From Marinobacter maroccanus (lineage in GTDB: Bacteria; Pseudomonadota; Gammaproteobacteria; Pseudomonadales; Oleiphilaceae): a stretch of DNA of 64,000 nt. Position 1 is the first letter of the stretch. Each line of letters opens with the position of its first letter. Under the pieces are notes generated by a model. It was not told where the DNA came from. It saw only the letters and a list, made by a program, of their open reading frames with translations, and made no database searches. The stretch spans positions 1 to 64,000 of the forward strand of contig NZ_PSSX01000011.1 in the NCBI RefSeq assembly GCF_002933275.1, in the 5' to 3' direction. Shown here one piece after another: positions 1-8,106 of the stretch. A program made the translations under genes and the position numbers.

Positions 1-82
1 CTGACCATCTCGAGTTCGTGTTGTTGCGGGGACGGCTCTTTGAGCATGGGGCAGCCTCTGAAAAGTCGATGCCCCAATTACA

Positions 83-113
83 ACAAACCCCCGCCTTAAT
101 GGCGAGGGTTTGT
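83..113 (+). other. Stem-loop upstream of a terminator
   Basis: A 13-bp stem with one mismatch (ACAAACCC...GGGTTTGT flanks, loop TTAAT) lies just before the stronger terminator at 125-158. It has no T-run of its own. It probably belongs to the 3' end of a transcript entering from the left edge. Confidence 0.5.
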
Positions 114-124
114 CAGCAATCTGG

Positions 125-158
125 AACGCCCGCCAGCTGGCGGGCGTTTCTTTTTTTC
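125..158 (+). terminator. Rho-independent terminator of a gene left of the window
   Basis: A perfect 12-bp palindromic stem (AACGCCCGCCAG / CTGGCGGGCGTT, 125-148) is followed by TTCTTTTTTT. It would end a plus-strand transcript whose gene lies outside the window. The rest of 1-231 holds no gene I can support. Confidence 0.85.
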
Positions 159-231
159 GAAACAAAATCATCACGGGGCTGCAACCAACGTCAGGGATGC
201 TTGATGGGATAATTCAAAAAGGAGTAAGGAC

Positions 232-2061
232 ATGTTCCGTAAAACGGCCTGGCTGGCCATCCCGGTTTTCGCACTCGTCGGGTGCAACAGTGATAACGAC
301 AATTCCAGCGGTTCGGAAAGCGCCGCCTTCACCATGAACATCCTTCATATCAATGACCATCACTCCAACGTGGAAGAAGGATCACAGGCCCTGACCATTG
401 CCGGCCAGGAGACAGAGTTTACCGCCGGCGGCTTCCCGAGGGTTTCTGCCAAAATTGCGGAACGCGAAGCCGAACTGGACAACGTTCTCAAGCTGCATGC
501 CGGGGACGCCATCACCGGCACCCTGTACTTTACTTCGTTCGAGGGCGAGGCCGATGCTGAACTGATGAACCAGGTATGTTTCGATGCCTTCGCCCTGGGC
601 AATCACGAATTCGACCGTGGCGACGAAGGACTCAAAAAGTTCCTGGACCTGCTGGACAGTGGCAGCTGTAACACACCTGTTCTGGCGGCCAACGTAAAGC
701 CCCAGGTCGGTACACCGCTGGCTCCGTTTGCTGAGGGAGATTACATCCAGCCCTACACGATCAAAGAGATGGGCGGTGAACAGGTTGGTATCATTGGCAT
801 CGACATTGCCAACAAAACCCGCAACAGCTCCAGCCCTGCCGACACCACTGAATTTCTGGACGAAACCGAAACCGCCCAGGCCATGATTGATGAACTGGAG
901 GCTGCTGGCGTCAACAAGATCATTCTCCTGACTCATTACCAGTACAGCAATGATCTGGCTCTGGCAGAGAACCTGACCGGCGTCGATGTCATCATTGGCG
1001 GCGATTCGCATACCCTGCTGGGTGATTTCGCCGATTATGGCCTGACTGCCGGTGGCCCCTACCCGACCGAGCGCACCAACGCCGATGGCGACAGAGTCTG
1101 TGTCGCCCAGGCCTGGCAATATTCGCGAGTGGTGGGCGAGTTGAGCGTGACCTGGAACGCAGATGGCACCGTTGCGTCCTGCTCCGGTACGCCCCACCTG
1201 CTGCTGGGTGACACCATCGTTCGCGAAGATGCCAACGGCGACGAATACACGCCGGAGGGAACCGAGGCCCAGGCCATCCTTGACGCCGTTGCGGCGGACC
1301 CTCAGCTGAGTATCGTCGAGCCGGATGCCACGGCTTCACAGATACTGGCCTATTACACAAACCAACTGGACACCTTCCGCAACCAGGTGGTCGGCACGGC
1401 TACCGAAGACTTGTGTCTCGAACGCATCCCGGGCCAGGGCCGAAGCAACCTGCCCAGCTGTGAAGGCACCACAGATGATCGCGGTGGCGACATTGCCAAC
1501 CTGGTGGCGCAGGCATTCCTTTTCCTCAGCAAGAATGCGGACGTTTCAATCCAGAACGCAGGTGGAGTGCGCACCGATATTGCCGCCGGAAACATCACGA
1601 TTGGCGACGCCTACACGCTCCTTCCCTTCGCCAATACCCTGGTCGACCTGACCATGACGGGTGAGGAAATCCGACAGGTACTCAACGAGGCGGTCGATTT
1701 CGCCCATGACCAGGACGGTTCGACAGGCGCATATCCCTATGCGGCCGGCCTGCGGTGGGACGTAGATATGACCCGTGCAAGTGGTGAGCGTCTGTTCAAT
1801 ATTGAGGTAAAATCCCGGGACGAAACCCAGTGGCGCCCGCTGGATGACACTGAAACCCTGAACGTTGTGACCAACAGCTTTACCGCTGGGGGCCGCGATG
1901 GCTACATCACCTTCGGAACGGTTTCTGACGACGGTCGCGCAGTTGACACCTTCCTCGACTACGCCCAGTCGTTCGTGGATTACGTTCTCGAGCAGGGCAC
2001 CCTGAGCAAGCCAGCGATGGGGGAATACTCAACCCAGTCCTACATTGCTCCTGCAAACTGA
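232..2061 (+). CDS. Exported 5'-nucleotidase / metallophosphatase lipoprotein (UshA-like)
   Basis: 609 aa. The N-terminus is a lipoprotein signal with lipobox LVGC (Cys at residue 18) followed by a Ser/Asn/Asp-rich linker, so the mature protein is probably membrane-anchored in the periplasm. The calcineurin-like metallophosphatase domain (about residues 35-330) shows the metal motifs NDHHSN and GNHEFDRG. The C-terminal half matches the 5_nucleotid_C substrate domain (QNAGGVRTDI, then NSFTAGGRDGY). Family members dephosphorylate nucleotides or nucleotide sugars to scavenge phosphate and nucleosides. The start is supported by AAGGAGT about 8 bp upstream. The gene stands alone between two terminators. 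The exact substrate cannot be read from sequence. Confidence 0.9.
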   Translation: MFRKTAWLAIPVFALVGCNSDNDNSSGSESAAFTMNILHINDHHSNVEEGSQALTIAGQETEFTAGGFPRVSAKIAEREAELDNVLKLHAGDAITGTLYFTSFEGEADAELMNQVCFDAFALGNHEFDRGDEGLKKFLDLLDSGSCNTPVLAANVKPQVGTPLAPFAEGDYIQPYTIKEMGGEQVGIIGIDIANKTRNSSSPADTTEFLDETETAQAMIDELEAAGVNKIILLTHYQYSNDLALAENLTGVDVIIGGDSHTLLGDFADYGLTAGGPYPTERTNADGDRVCVAQAWQYSRVVGELSVTWNADGTVASCSGTPHLLLGDTIVREDANGDEYTPEGTEAQAILDAVAADPQLSIVEPDATASQILAYYTNQLDTFRNQVVGTATEDLCLERIPGQGRSNLPSCEGTTDDRGGDIANLVAQAFLFLSKNADVSIQNAGGVRTDIAAGNITIGDAYTLLPFANTLVDLTMTGEEIRQVLNEAVDFAHDQDGSTGAYPYAAGLRWDVDMTRASGERLFNIEVKSRDETQWRPLDDTETLNVVTNSFTAGGRDGYITFGTVSDDGRAVDTFLDYAQSFVDYVLEQGTLSKPAMGEYSTQSYIAPAN

Positions 2062-2080
2062 TCGTTACCCGATCACAAAG

Positions 2081-2112
2081 AAAATCCGGCCGTCAGTGCC
2101 GGATTTTCTTTT
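2081..2112 (+). terminator. Terminator of the 5'-nucleotidase gene
   Basis: The stem AAAATCCGGC / GCCGGATTTT (2081-2090 with 2098-2107, loop CGTCAGT) is followed by CTTTTC. It lies 20 bp after the stop codon at 2061. Confidence 0.85.
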
Positions 2113-2197
2113 CCTCATTTACCCGCTAATCTTGAAACACCCGCCATCCGGCGCCATCGTTGCACTCTCGTGAAATCAATTCTCCAACGGGAGCTCC

Positions 2198-3205
2198 ATG
2201 CCTGACTGTCCTGATTACTCTTTACTCGAACTGGCCTCCGTCCGCGAAGGCGACTCGGTAGGAACTACGCTTGCCAACAGCGTGGCCTATGCCCAACGGG
2301 CTGAAAAGCTTGGTTTCAAGCGATTCTGGCTGGCCGAGCACCATAACATGGAAGGTATCAGCAGCTCGGCCACGTCAGTCCTGATCGGGCATATTGCGGG
2401 AAAAACAGAAGCCATCCGTGTCGGTTCCGGCGGTGTCATGCTCCCGAACCATCCGCCACTGGTCATCGCCGAGCAGTTCGGAACCCTGGAGAGCCTGTAT
2501 CCCGGACGGATTGATCTGGGGCTGGGCCGGGCTCCCGGTGCGGACCCGGTAACCGCGCGGGCCTTGCGGCGCGACGGTCTGGGCGCGGAACAGTTTCCGG
2601 AGGATGTCGCCCGGCTGCAGTCACTGCTCGGCCCCCTGCAGCCAGGTCAGCCCGTGAAAGCCATACCCGGTGCCGGCACCAACGTGCCACTCTGGCTGCT
2701 GGGTTCAAGCCTTTACAGCGCCCAGCTTGCGGCCATGCGAGGTCTGCCCTATGCCTTTGCCGGGCATTTTGCACCCCGGCTTTATCGGGAAGCCCTGAGA
2801 GTCTACCGCGACAATTTTCAGCCTTCGGAACGGCTCGAAAAACCCTATGCCATGCTAGCCCTGCCAGCCGTTCCCGCCGACTCGGTACAGGAAGCCGAAC
2901 ATCTGGCCACAACCAGTTATCAGCGGATTCTCGCGCTGTTCCGAGGCCAGCCGCTCTGGATGAAGCCGCCCGTAGACACCATGGACGGGCTCTGGAACGC
3001 TGGCGAAAAAGCCAGCGTGAAGGACTTTCTCGGGCTCCAACTGCTTGGGGATGCTGAGACTATCCAGCGACAGCTTGAGCAGATTCTGTCCGGCATTGAG
3101 GTTGATGAATTGATGTTCACCGTGGACATCTACGATCCCGGGAAACGCAGGCATGCACTGGACATCCTTGCACAAACCAGAAAGGCCGGGCAGGCAGTCT
3201 CTTAA
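2198..3205 (+). CDS. yhbW: Luciferase-like flavin-dependent monooxygenase (YhbW / MsnO8 type)
   Basis: 335 aa, one bacterial-luciferase-like TIM-barrel domain. The N-terminal [12 protein letters not shown], the [11 protein letters not shown] block, [22 protein letters not shown] and [10 protein letters not shown] are the hallmarks of the YhbW/MsnO8 branch as I remember E. coli YhbW. These enzymes use reduced flavin supplied by a separate reductase; the natural substrate of YhbW is unknown. The start ATG follows AACGGGAGCTCC. The stop overlaps the stop of the convergent peroxidase gene by 4 bp (TTAA), so there is no room for a terminator between them. Confidence 0.88.
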   Translation: MPDCPDYSLLELASVREGDSVGTTLANSVAYAQRAEKLGFKRFWLAEHHNMEGISSSATSVLIGHIAGKTEAIRVGSGGVMLPNHPPLVIAEQFGTLESLYPGRIDLGLGRAPGADPVTARALRRDGLGAEQFPEDVARLQSLLGPLQPGQPVKAIPGAGTNVPLWLLGSSLYSAQLAAMRGLPYAFAGHFAPRLYREALRVYRDNFQPSERLEKPYAMLALPAVPADSVQEAEHLATTSYQRILALFRGQPLWMKPPVDTMDGLWNAGEKASVKDFLGLQLLGDAETIQRQLEQILSGIEVDELMFTVDIYDPGKRRHALDILAQTRKAGQAVS

Positions 3206-3753
3206 AGCACAGATTCCACCGCATCGATCAGTTCGGGATCCTGAGGGCGGACCCGGCTCGGGAATGATTCCACCACCGTGCCAGATCGATCAATCACGTA
3301 CTTGGTGAAATTCCAGCGCGGCGGCTGGCTCTGTTCATTGATGGCCCGGAACACCGGGTTTGCCTCGGGTCCGGTGACCGCACCCGGGGCAATCATGGTG
3401 AAGGTCACCCCGAAATTCTTGAAACAGACGGTCGCCGCTTCGGCTTCCGAATCTGCCTCCTGCCGGAAATCGTCGCTGGCAAAACCGACCACAACCAACC
3501 CATCTTTTGCGTATTGCTTGTGCAGGGCTTCAAGGCCTTCAAACTGGCCAGTGTATCCGCAGCGGCTTGCTGTGTTGACCACCAGCATCGGCTTGCCGGC
3601 AGCCAGGTCGCAGAGATTTACGGTATCCGTGGAGTGCAGTTTGCGCAGTTCATGATCAAGAAACGCCGGGCAACTGTCTGCAAGCGCCACAGGCGCACCC
3701 ATCAGGCCGGCAACCAATGCCGGAATCATCAGAATCTGTTTCAGGTCTTTCAT
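3202..3753 (-). CDS. Periplasmic glutathione-peroxidase-like protein
   Basis: 183 aa with a clear Sec signal peptide (cleavage near ALA-DS, residue 26), so it acts in the periplasm. The GPx fold is recognisable: NTASRCGYT with the peroxidatic Cys65 (Cys, not selenocysteine) and [10 protein letters not shown] with the Trp147-Asn148 pair. The usual FPCNQF block reads FASDDF here, so the catalytic-tetrad Gln is replaced by Asp95. Electrons probably come from a thioredoxin-like protein rather than glutathione, as for most bacterial Cys-GPx (inference). Lone gene; divergent from the hydrolase at 3893. Confidence 0.85.
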   Translation of the reverse strand: MKDLKQILMIPALVAGLMGAPVALADSCPAFLDHELRKLHSTDTVNLCDLAAGKPMLVVNTASRCGYTGQFEGLEALHKQYAKDGLVVVGFASDDFRQEADSEAEAATVCFKNFGVTFTMIAPGAVTGPEANPVFRAINEQSQPPRWNFTKYVIDRSGTVVESFPSRVRPQDPELIDAVESVL

Positions 3754-3892
3754 GGATCCGGTTTCCTTGTTCGGTTTACTGGATTTTATACGCCCCGGCC
3801 AGACTCTTGGCTCAGCCAGCGGAGTGGACAGAAAAGCTTCGGCTGCTCATCATCCAGGGGAAACAGCGTTCAGAACAGGAGCCAGATTCATC

Positions 3893-4432
3893 ATGACGGA
3901 TACTCCGATCCACGTCTTTCTCTCCCACGGTCTGGAAAGCGGCCCTGGCAGCACCAAAATCCGGGCCATGAAAACCGAAGCCGAAACCTTCGCCAACATT
4001 AAAGCCCATGCGATCGACCACCGCAGCAGCAAGGATCCGGCTACCCGTTTGGCGCAAATGCGCGAGGCCATGGCCCAATGCGGTGCCGATCCTGCACACA
4101 GCATTCTGGCCGGCTCCAGCATGGGTGGCTGGGTGTGCGCCCAGACCAGTTCTGAAACCCCGGTTCTGGGCTGTTTCATTCTGGCGCCAGCCCTGGCCAT
4201 GGCCCGGTATCCCCAGTCCAGCCCCGTTATCCAGGCCCGCCGCTGCCAGATCATTCACGGCTGGGATGACGACGTGGTACCGGTCGCCCCGGTGCTTGAT
4301 CTGGCACGGGATCAGGGCCTTCCGATTCTGGTTCTTCCCGATGGCCACCGACTGGAAAACAGTCTCGACCGGGTTGTCAGTGAGTTCCGCGAATTCCTCC
4401 AAACCTGCCTTTCAGATATGAATCAACCGTGA
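3893..4432 (+). CDS. Small alpha/beta hydrolase
   Basis: 179 aa. I start it at the ATG at 3893 because AGGAGCC precedes it and the first conserved block (HVFLSHGLESGPGSTKI) follows; an in-frame upstream ATG at 3752 would reach into the promoter of the divergent gene. The nucleophile elbow is GSSMGGW, with a downstream Asp (HGWDDDVVP) and His (PDGHRLENS) completing a plausible Ser-Asp-His triad. This matches compact YqiA/YcfP-like esterases, cytosolic, with unknown substrate. No operon partner. Confidence 0.75.
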   Translation: MTDTPIHVFLSHGLESGPGSTKIRAMKTEAETFANIKAHAIDHRSSKDPATRLAQMREAMAQCGADPAHSILAGSSMGGWVCAQTSSETPVLGCFILAPALAMARYPQSSPVIQARRCQIIHGWDDDVVPVAPVLDLARDQGLPILVLPDGHRLENSLDRVVSEFREFLQTCLSDMNQP

Positions 4433-4573
4433 TTTCATGAACTTGCGAAACGGGCAAAACCTCCTTCGCTGAAACGATTGTTTTGGCCATTTTCTTGCGA
4501 AAACCACTTTGTTTTGCCAGTCTTTATTAATGTAACAATACATTTCGGTAAAAAAACGAACGGAGAAAACCCG

Positions 4574-5602
4574 ATGAGCAGCATGAGCAAGTTCAAAAAA
4601 CTGGCCGGAATTTCAGCGTTCGCGTTCGCTGCGATGACCATGGCGAACTCTGTAAACGCCGCTAACTGGCGCTATGCGCACGAGGAATACGAAGGCGACG
4701 TCCAGGATGTATTCGCATACAAGTTCAAGGAATACATCGAGGAAAATTCCGACCACACCCTGCAGGTTTATCGCTTCGGTGAGCTGGGTGAGTCCGATGA
4801 CATCATGGAACAGACCCAGGCGGGCATCCTGAACTTCGTAAACCAGTCTCCCGGCTTTACCGGCTCCCTGATTCCCGAAGCCCAGATCTTCTTTATTCCT
4901 TACCTGATGCCGACCGACATGGACACGGTTATCGAATTCTTCCGGGAAAGTGACGCCATCAACGAGGAGTTCCCGAAGCTGTACTCCGAGAAAGGTCTTG
5001 AGCTGCTGAAGATGTACCCGGAAGGGGAAATGGTCGTTACGGTGGACGAGCCGGTCACCAAGCCGGAAGACCTTAAAAACAAGAAGATCCGGGTTATGAC
5101 CAACCCGCTTCTTTCCGAGACCTATTCCGCCTTTGGCGCCACTCCGACCCCGCTGCCCTGGGGTGAAGTCTACGGTGCCCTGCAGACCAACATGATCCAG
5201 GGCCAGGAAAACCCGATCTTCTGGATCGAGTCCGGCGGTCTGTATGAAGTGTCTCCCAACCTGGTCTTCACCAGCCATGGCTGGTTCACCACCGCCATGA
5301 TGGCCAACCAGGATTTCTACAACGGCCTGTCCGATGCTGACAAAAAACTTGTTCAGGATGCAGCAGATTACGCCTTTGAGGAAATCATCGTTCACATCGA
5401 CGGTCTCGCCGATGAAGCACTGGCCAAGATCAAGAAAGCCAGCGATGAGGTTACCGTTACCCGTCTGACCGACGAACAGATCGAAGCCTTCAAGGCGCGC
5501 GCGCCCCAGGTTGAGAAGAAGTTCATCGAAATGACCGGTGAGCGCGGCAAAGAGCTGCTGAACACCTTCAAGGAAGACCTGAAAGAAGTTCAGAACGACT
5601 GA
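4574..5602 (+). CDS. teaA: TRAP transporter binding protein, ectoine/hydroxyectoine type (TeaA-like)
   Basis: 342 aa DctP-family periplasmic binding protein with signal peptide (cleavage after SVNA). The mature start NWRYAHEEYEGDVQDVFA and the block WGEVYGALQ...GQENPIFWIE closely resemble Halomonas elongata TeaA as I recall it, the ectoine-specific receptor. Start ATG 4574 follows ACGGAGAAAA; a second ATG lies at 4583. It heads an operon teaA-teaB-teaC-teaD. A strong hairpin just after the stop probably lets teaA be expressed above the membrane genes. Expected role: recovery and uptake of compatible solutes under salt stress. Substrate assignment is by resemblance only. Confidence 0.85.
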   Translation: MSSMSKFKKLAGISAFAFAAMTMANSVNAANWRYAHEEYEGDVQDVFAYKFKEYIEENSDHTLQVYRFGELGESDDIMEQTQAGILNFVNQSPGFTGSLIPEAQIFFIPYLMPTDMDTVIEFFRESDAINEEFPKLYSEKGLELLKMYPEGEMVVTVDEPVTKPEDLKNKKIRVMTNPLLSETYSAFGATPTPLPWGEVYGALQTNMIQGQENPIFWIESGGLYEVSPNLVFTSHGWFTTAMMANQDFYNGLSDADKKLVQDAADYAFEEIIVHIDGLADEALAKIKKASDEVTVTRLTDEQIEAFKARAPQVEKKFIEMTGERGKELLNTFKEDLKEVQND

Positions 5603-5617
5603 CACTGAAGGAACCAC

Positions 5618-5641
5618 TCCCGCCGGCTCAGGCCGGCGGGA
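5618..5641 (+). other. Intercistronic hairpin between teaA and teaB
   Basis: A perfect 10-bp GC-rich stem (TCCCGCCGGC / GCCGGCGGGA) with loop TCAG and no T-run after it. Placed 15 bp after the binding-protein gene, it fits an mRNA-stabilising or partial-termination element that raises binding protein over permease. Confidence 0.75.
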
Positions 5642-5710
5642 AGCTGTGCTAACCCCGCCCCGCCGGGGATTCCCTACCGGCCGGGAGCGACATGCTCTGG
5701 AGCAGACCCC

Positions 5711-6304
5711 ATGTCCGAGAATTCCCCGGATCTTGAAGACGACACCGGCACCTACGAGTCAGGACTGCCCGGATTTCTGGGAACCATCGACGTTTTCATC
5801 AGCAAGGTTGAAGCCGTGATGCTGGCGATGGGCGTCATTCTCATGGCTGTTAACACCTGCGTAAACGTCATTGCCCGCTTCGTGTTCGGCGAAGGCCTGT
5901 TCTTTTCAGGTGAAATTAATCGGATACTGATTATCCTCATTACCTTTGCCGGTATCGGATATGCAGCCCGCCATGGTCGGCACATCCGAATGTCCGCAAT
6001 TTATGATGCGTTGCCAGTCAAAGGCCGCAAGGTTCTGATGATTTGCATCGCCCTGTTCACTTCGGTGGTGATGTTCTTCCTTTGCTATCACTCCTATGGA
6101 TACATCGAAACCCTCTATAGCCGGGGGCGTATTCTGCCAGCGCTGGGCTTTGAGATCTGGTGGATCTATATCTGGGCTCCGGTAGGTTTTGCTATTACCG
6201 GCATCCAGTATTTCCTTACGGCGATCAAGAACTTCACCAGCAAGGATGTGTATCTCTCGACCGGCGTGGTAGATGGTTATGCGGATACCGAATCGGAAGT
6301 ATGA
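5711..6304 (+). CDS. teaB: TRAP transporter small membrane subunit (DctQ/TeaB)
   Basis: 197 aa with four predicted membrane segments (about residues 35-60, 70-95, 108-130 and 145-168), the DctQ pattern. It lies 108 bp downstream of teaA and 36 bp upstream of teaC in the order binding protein, small subunit, large subunit. It partners TeaC in the inner membrane and is needed for sodium-coupled uptake of the TeaA ligand. The N-terminus has an acidic extension before the first membrane helix. Confidence 0.88.
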   Translation: MSENSPDLEDDTGTYESGLPGFLGTIDVFISKVEAVMLAMGVILMAVNTCVNVIARFVFGEGLFFSGEINRILIILITFAGIGYAARHGRHIRMSAIYDALPVKGRKVLMICIALFTSVVMFFLCYHSYGYIETLYSRGRILPALGFEIWWIYIWAPVGFAITGIQYFLTAIKNFTSKDVYLSTGVVDGYADTESEV

Positions 6305-6340
6305 ACCTCGCAGCTGACGTTTAAGGAAGGATAGGAAATC

Positions 6341-7624
6341 ATGGCGACTATAATGATGTTGGTCATGATCGGGTTGCTGCTGCTGGGCTTCCCGATGATG
6401 GTTCCGCTGATCACCGGTGCAGTGATCGGCTTCGTAATGACGTTTGACGGCTTCAGTCAGATGGGGACATTCGTCCAGCAGATGATGGGTGGTATCCGGC
6501 CCGCCTCACTGATAGCGGTTCCAATGTTTATCCTGGCGGCGGACATCATGACCCGTGGTCAATCCGCTGACCGACTGATCAACATGGTCATGGCATTCAT
6601 CGGCCACGTTAAAGGCGGCCTGGCGATCAGTACTGCCACCTCCTGCACCCTGTTCGGTGCCGTGTCCGGCTCTACTCAGGCAACTGTAGTAGCTGTTGGC
6701 TCTCCCCTGCGACCCAAATTGCTCAAAGCCGGCTATTCAGATCCATTCTCGCTTGCGCTGATTATCAACTCCAGTGACATTGCCTTTCTGATACCCCCGA
6801 GTATCGGTTTCATCATTTACGGGGTTATCTCCGAGACGTCCATTGCCGAGCTGTTCATTGCCGGTATCGGGCCGGGCCTGATGATTCTGGTCATGTTTTC
6901 GATCTACTGCCTGATCTACGCTCGCGTCAATAACCTCCCCACCGAGGAGAAGTCCACCTGGCGTCAACGCGGTGTGGCCATGCGCGAGGCTTTGTGGCCG
7001 TTATTTTTCCCGGTGATTATCGTCGGTGGTATCTACGGCGGTATTTTCAGCCCGACAGAGGCGGCGGCTGTCTGCGTGCTCTACGCCTTCCTGCTGGAAT
7101 TTGTGGTATTCCGATCCCTCAAGCTTGCAGACATCTACCGCATCGCCAAGTCTACCGGCCTGATCACCGCAGTCGTGTTCATTCTGGTAGCCGTGGGTAC
7201 CGGCTTCTCCTGGATCATTTCCTTTGCCCAGATTCCCCAGGCCATCCTGGACGCAGTCGGAATCAGTGACATGGGGCCGGTTGGCGTGATGATTACGATC
7301 TGTGTCGCCTTCTTTATTGCCTGTATGTTCGTTGACCCGATCGTGGTGATTCTGGTGCTGACGCCGATCTTTGCACCGGCTATCGCTTCTTCTGGCATCG
7401 ACCCGGTACTGGTCGGTGTGCTGATTACCCTGCAGGTAGCCATCGGCTCGGCAACGCCACCGTTCGGCTGTGATATTTTCACCGCCATAGCGATATTCAA
7501 GCGCCCCTATCTGGAGGTTATTCGTGGCACGCCGCCGTTCGTAATCATGCTGATAAGCGCTGCCGGGCTACTGATTGCGTTCCCGCAAATTGCGTTGTTC
7601 CTGCGCGACCTGGCCTTCAGGTGA
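6341..7624 (+). CDS. teaC: TRAP transporter large membrane subunit (DctM/TeaC)
   Basis: 427 aa, the usual DctM length, about 12 hydrophobic segments. Typical motifs include FPMMVPLITGAVIGF at the N-terminus, TSCTLFGAVSGSTQATVVAVG and IPPSIGFIIYG. It forms the transport channel of the TRAP system and takes solute from TeaA using the sodium gradient. Start is preceded by AAGGAAGGAT. Followed after 38 bp by the universal stress protein gene. Confidence 0.9.
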   Translation: MATIMMLVMIGLLLLGFPMMVPLITGAVIGFVMTFDGFSQMGTFVQQMMGGIRPASLIAVPMFILAADIMTRGQSADRLINMVMAFIGHVKGGLAISTATSCTLFGAVSGSTQATVVAVGSPLRPKLLKAGYSDPFSLALIINSSDIAFLIPPSIGFIIYGVISETSIAELFIAGIGPGLMILVMFSIYCLIYARVNNLPTEEKSTWRQRGVAMREALWPLFFPVIIVGGIYGGIFSPTEAAAVCVLYAFLLEFVVFRSLKLADIYRIAKSTGLITAVVFILVAVGTGFSWIISFAQIPQAILDAVGISDMGPVGVMITICVAFFIACMFVDPIVVILVLTPIFAPAIASSGIDPVLVGVLITLQVAIGSATPPFGCDIFTAIAIFKRPYLEVIRGTPPFVIMLISAAGLLIAFPQIALFLRDLAFR

Positions 7625-7662
7625 TCTGACCACCCTGGAGGGTGAATACAAAGGAGAGCAAC

Positions 7663-8103
7663 ATGTTCAAACGGATTCTGGTGGCAGTAGACGGCTCTAT
7701 GACCTCTTTTGAGGCCTTGAGCAAGGCTATTGAGCTACAGGAACTGACTGATGCGGAGATCTACCTGCTATGTGTCTACAAGCATCACAGCCTGTTTGAG
7801 GCATCGCTGTCGATAGGGCGCCCGGAAAACATGGACATTCCCGACAAAGTGCTGTCGGAGTACGCCAAAGAGGTGGTCAATCATGCCAAGGAACTGGCTA
7901 AGGAACGCGGCGCGACCCACGTCAGGGGCTTCGTAAAGGCTGGCAGGCCCTCAAAAGTTATCATCGATTTTGCCAAAGACAAGGGCGCAGACCTGATTGT
8001 CGTGGGCACAAAGGGCACGCACAGTGACAAGGATGGCCTGTTTCTGGGCAGTGTTTCACACCGAGTGGCATCGCACGCCAAATGCCCGGTTCTGGTGGTG
8101 TGA
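7663..8103 (+). CDS. teaD: Universal stress protein TeaD-like
   Basis: 146 aa UspA-fold protein. MFKRILVAVDGSMTS at the N-terminus and GTKGTHSDKDGLFLGSVSHRVASHAKCPVLVV at the end give the ATP-binding G-2x-G-9x-G-(S/T) type signature. The start is the ATG at 7663 after AAAGGAGAGCA. In H. elongata a teaD gene follows teaABC and tunes ectoine uptake through ATP binding; the same order here supports the same job. The stop lies 3 bp from the end of the convergent diguanylate cyclase gene. Confidence 0.85.
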   Translation: MFKRILVAVDGSMTSFEALSKAIELQELTDAEIYLLCVYKHHSLFEASLSIGRPENMDIPDKVLSEYAKEVVNHAKELAKERGATHVRGFVKAGRPSKVIIDFAKDKGADLIVVGTKGTHSDKDGLFLGSVSHRVASHAKCPVLVV

Positions 8104-8106
8104 CCG

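Noticed and set aside
4478..4573. 32-residue N-terminal extension of TeaA
   Set aside because: The ATG at 4574 has the ribosome site and directly begins the signal peptide; the extension covers the promoter region.
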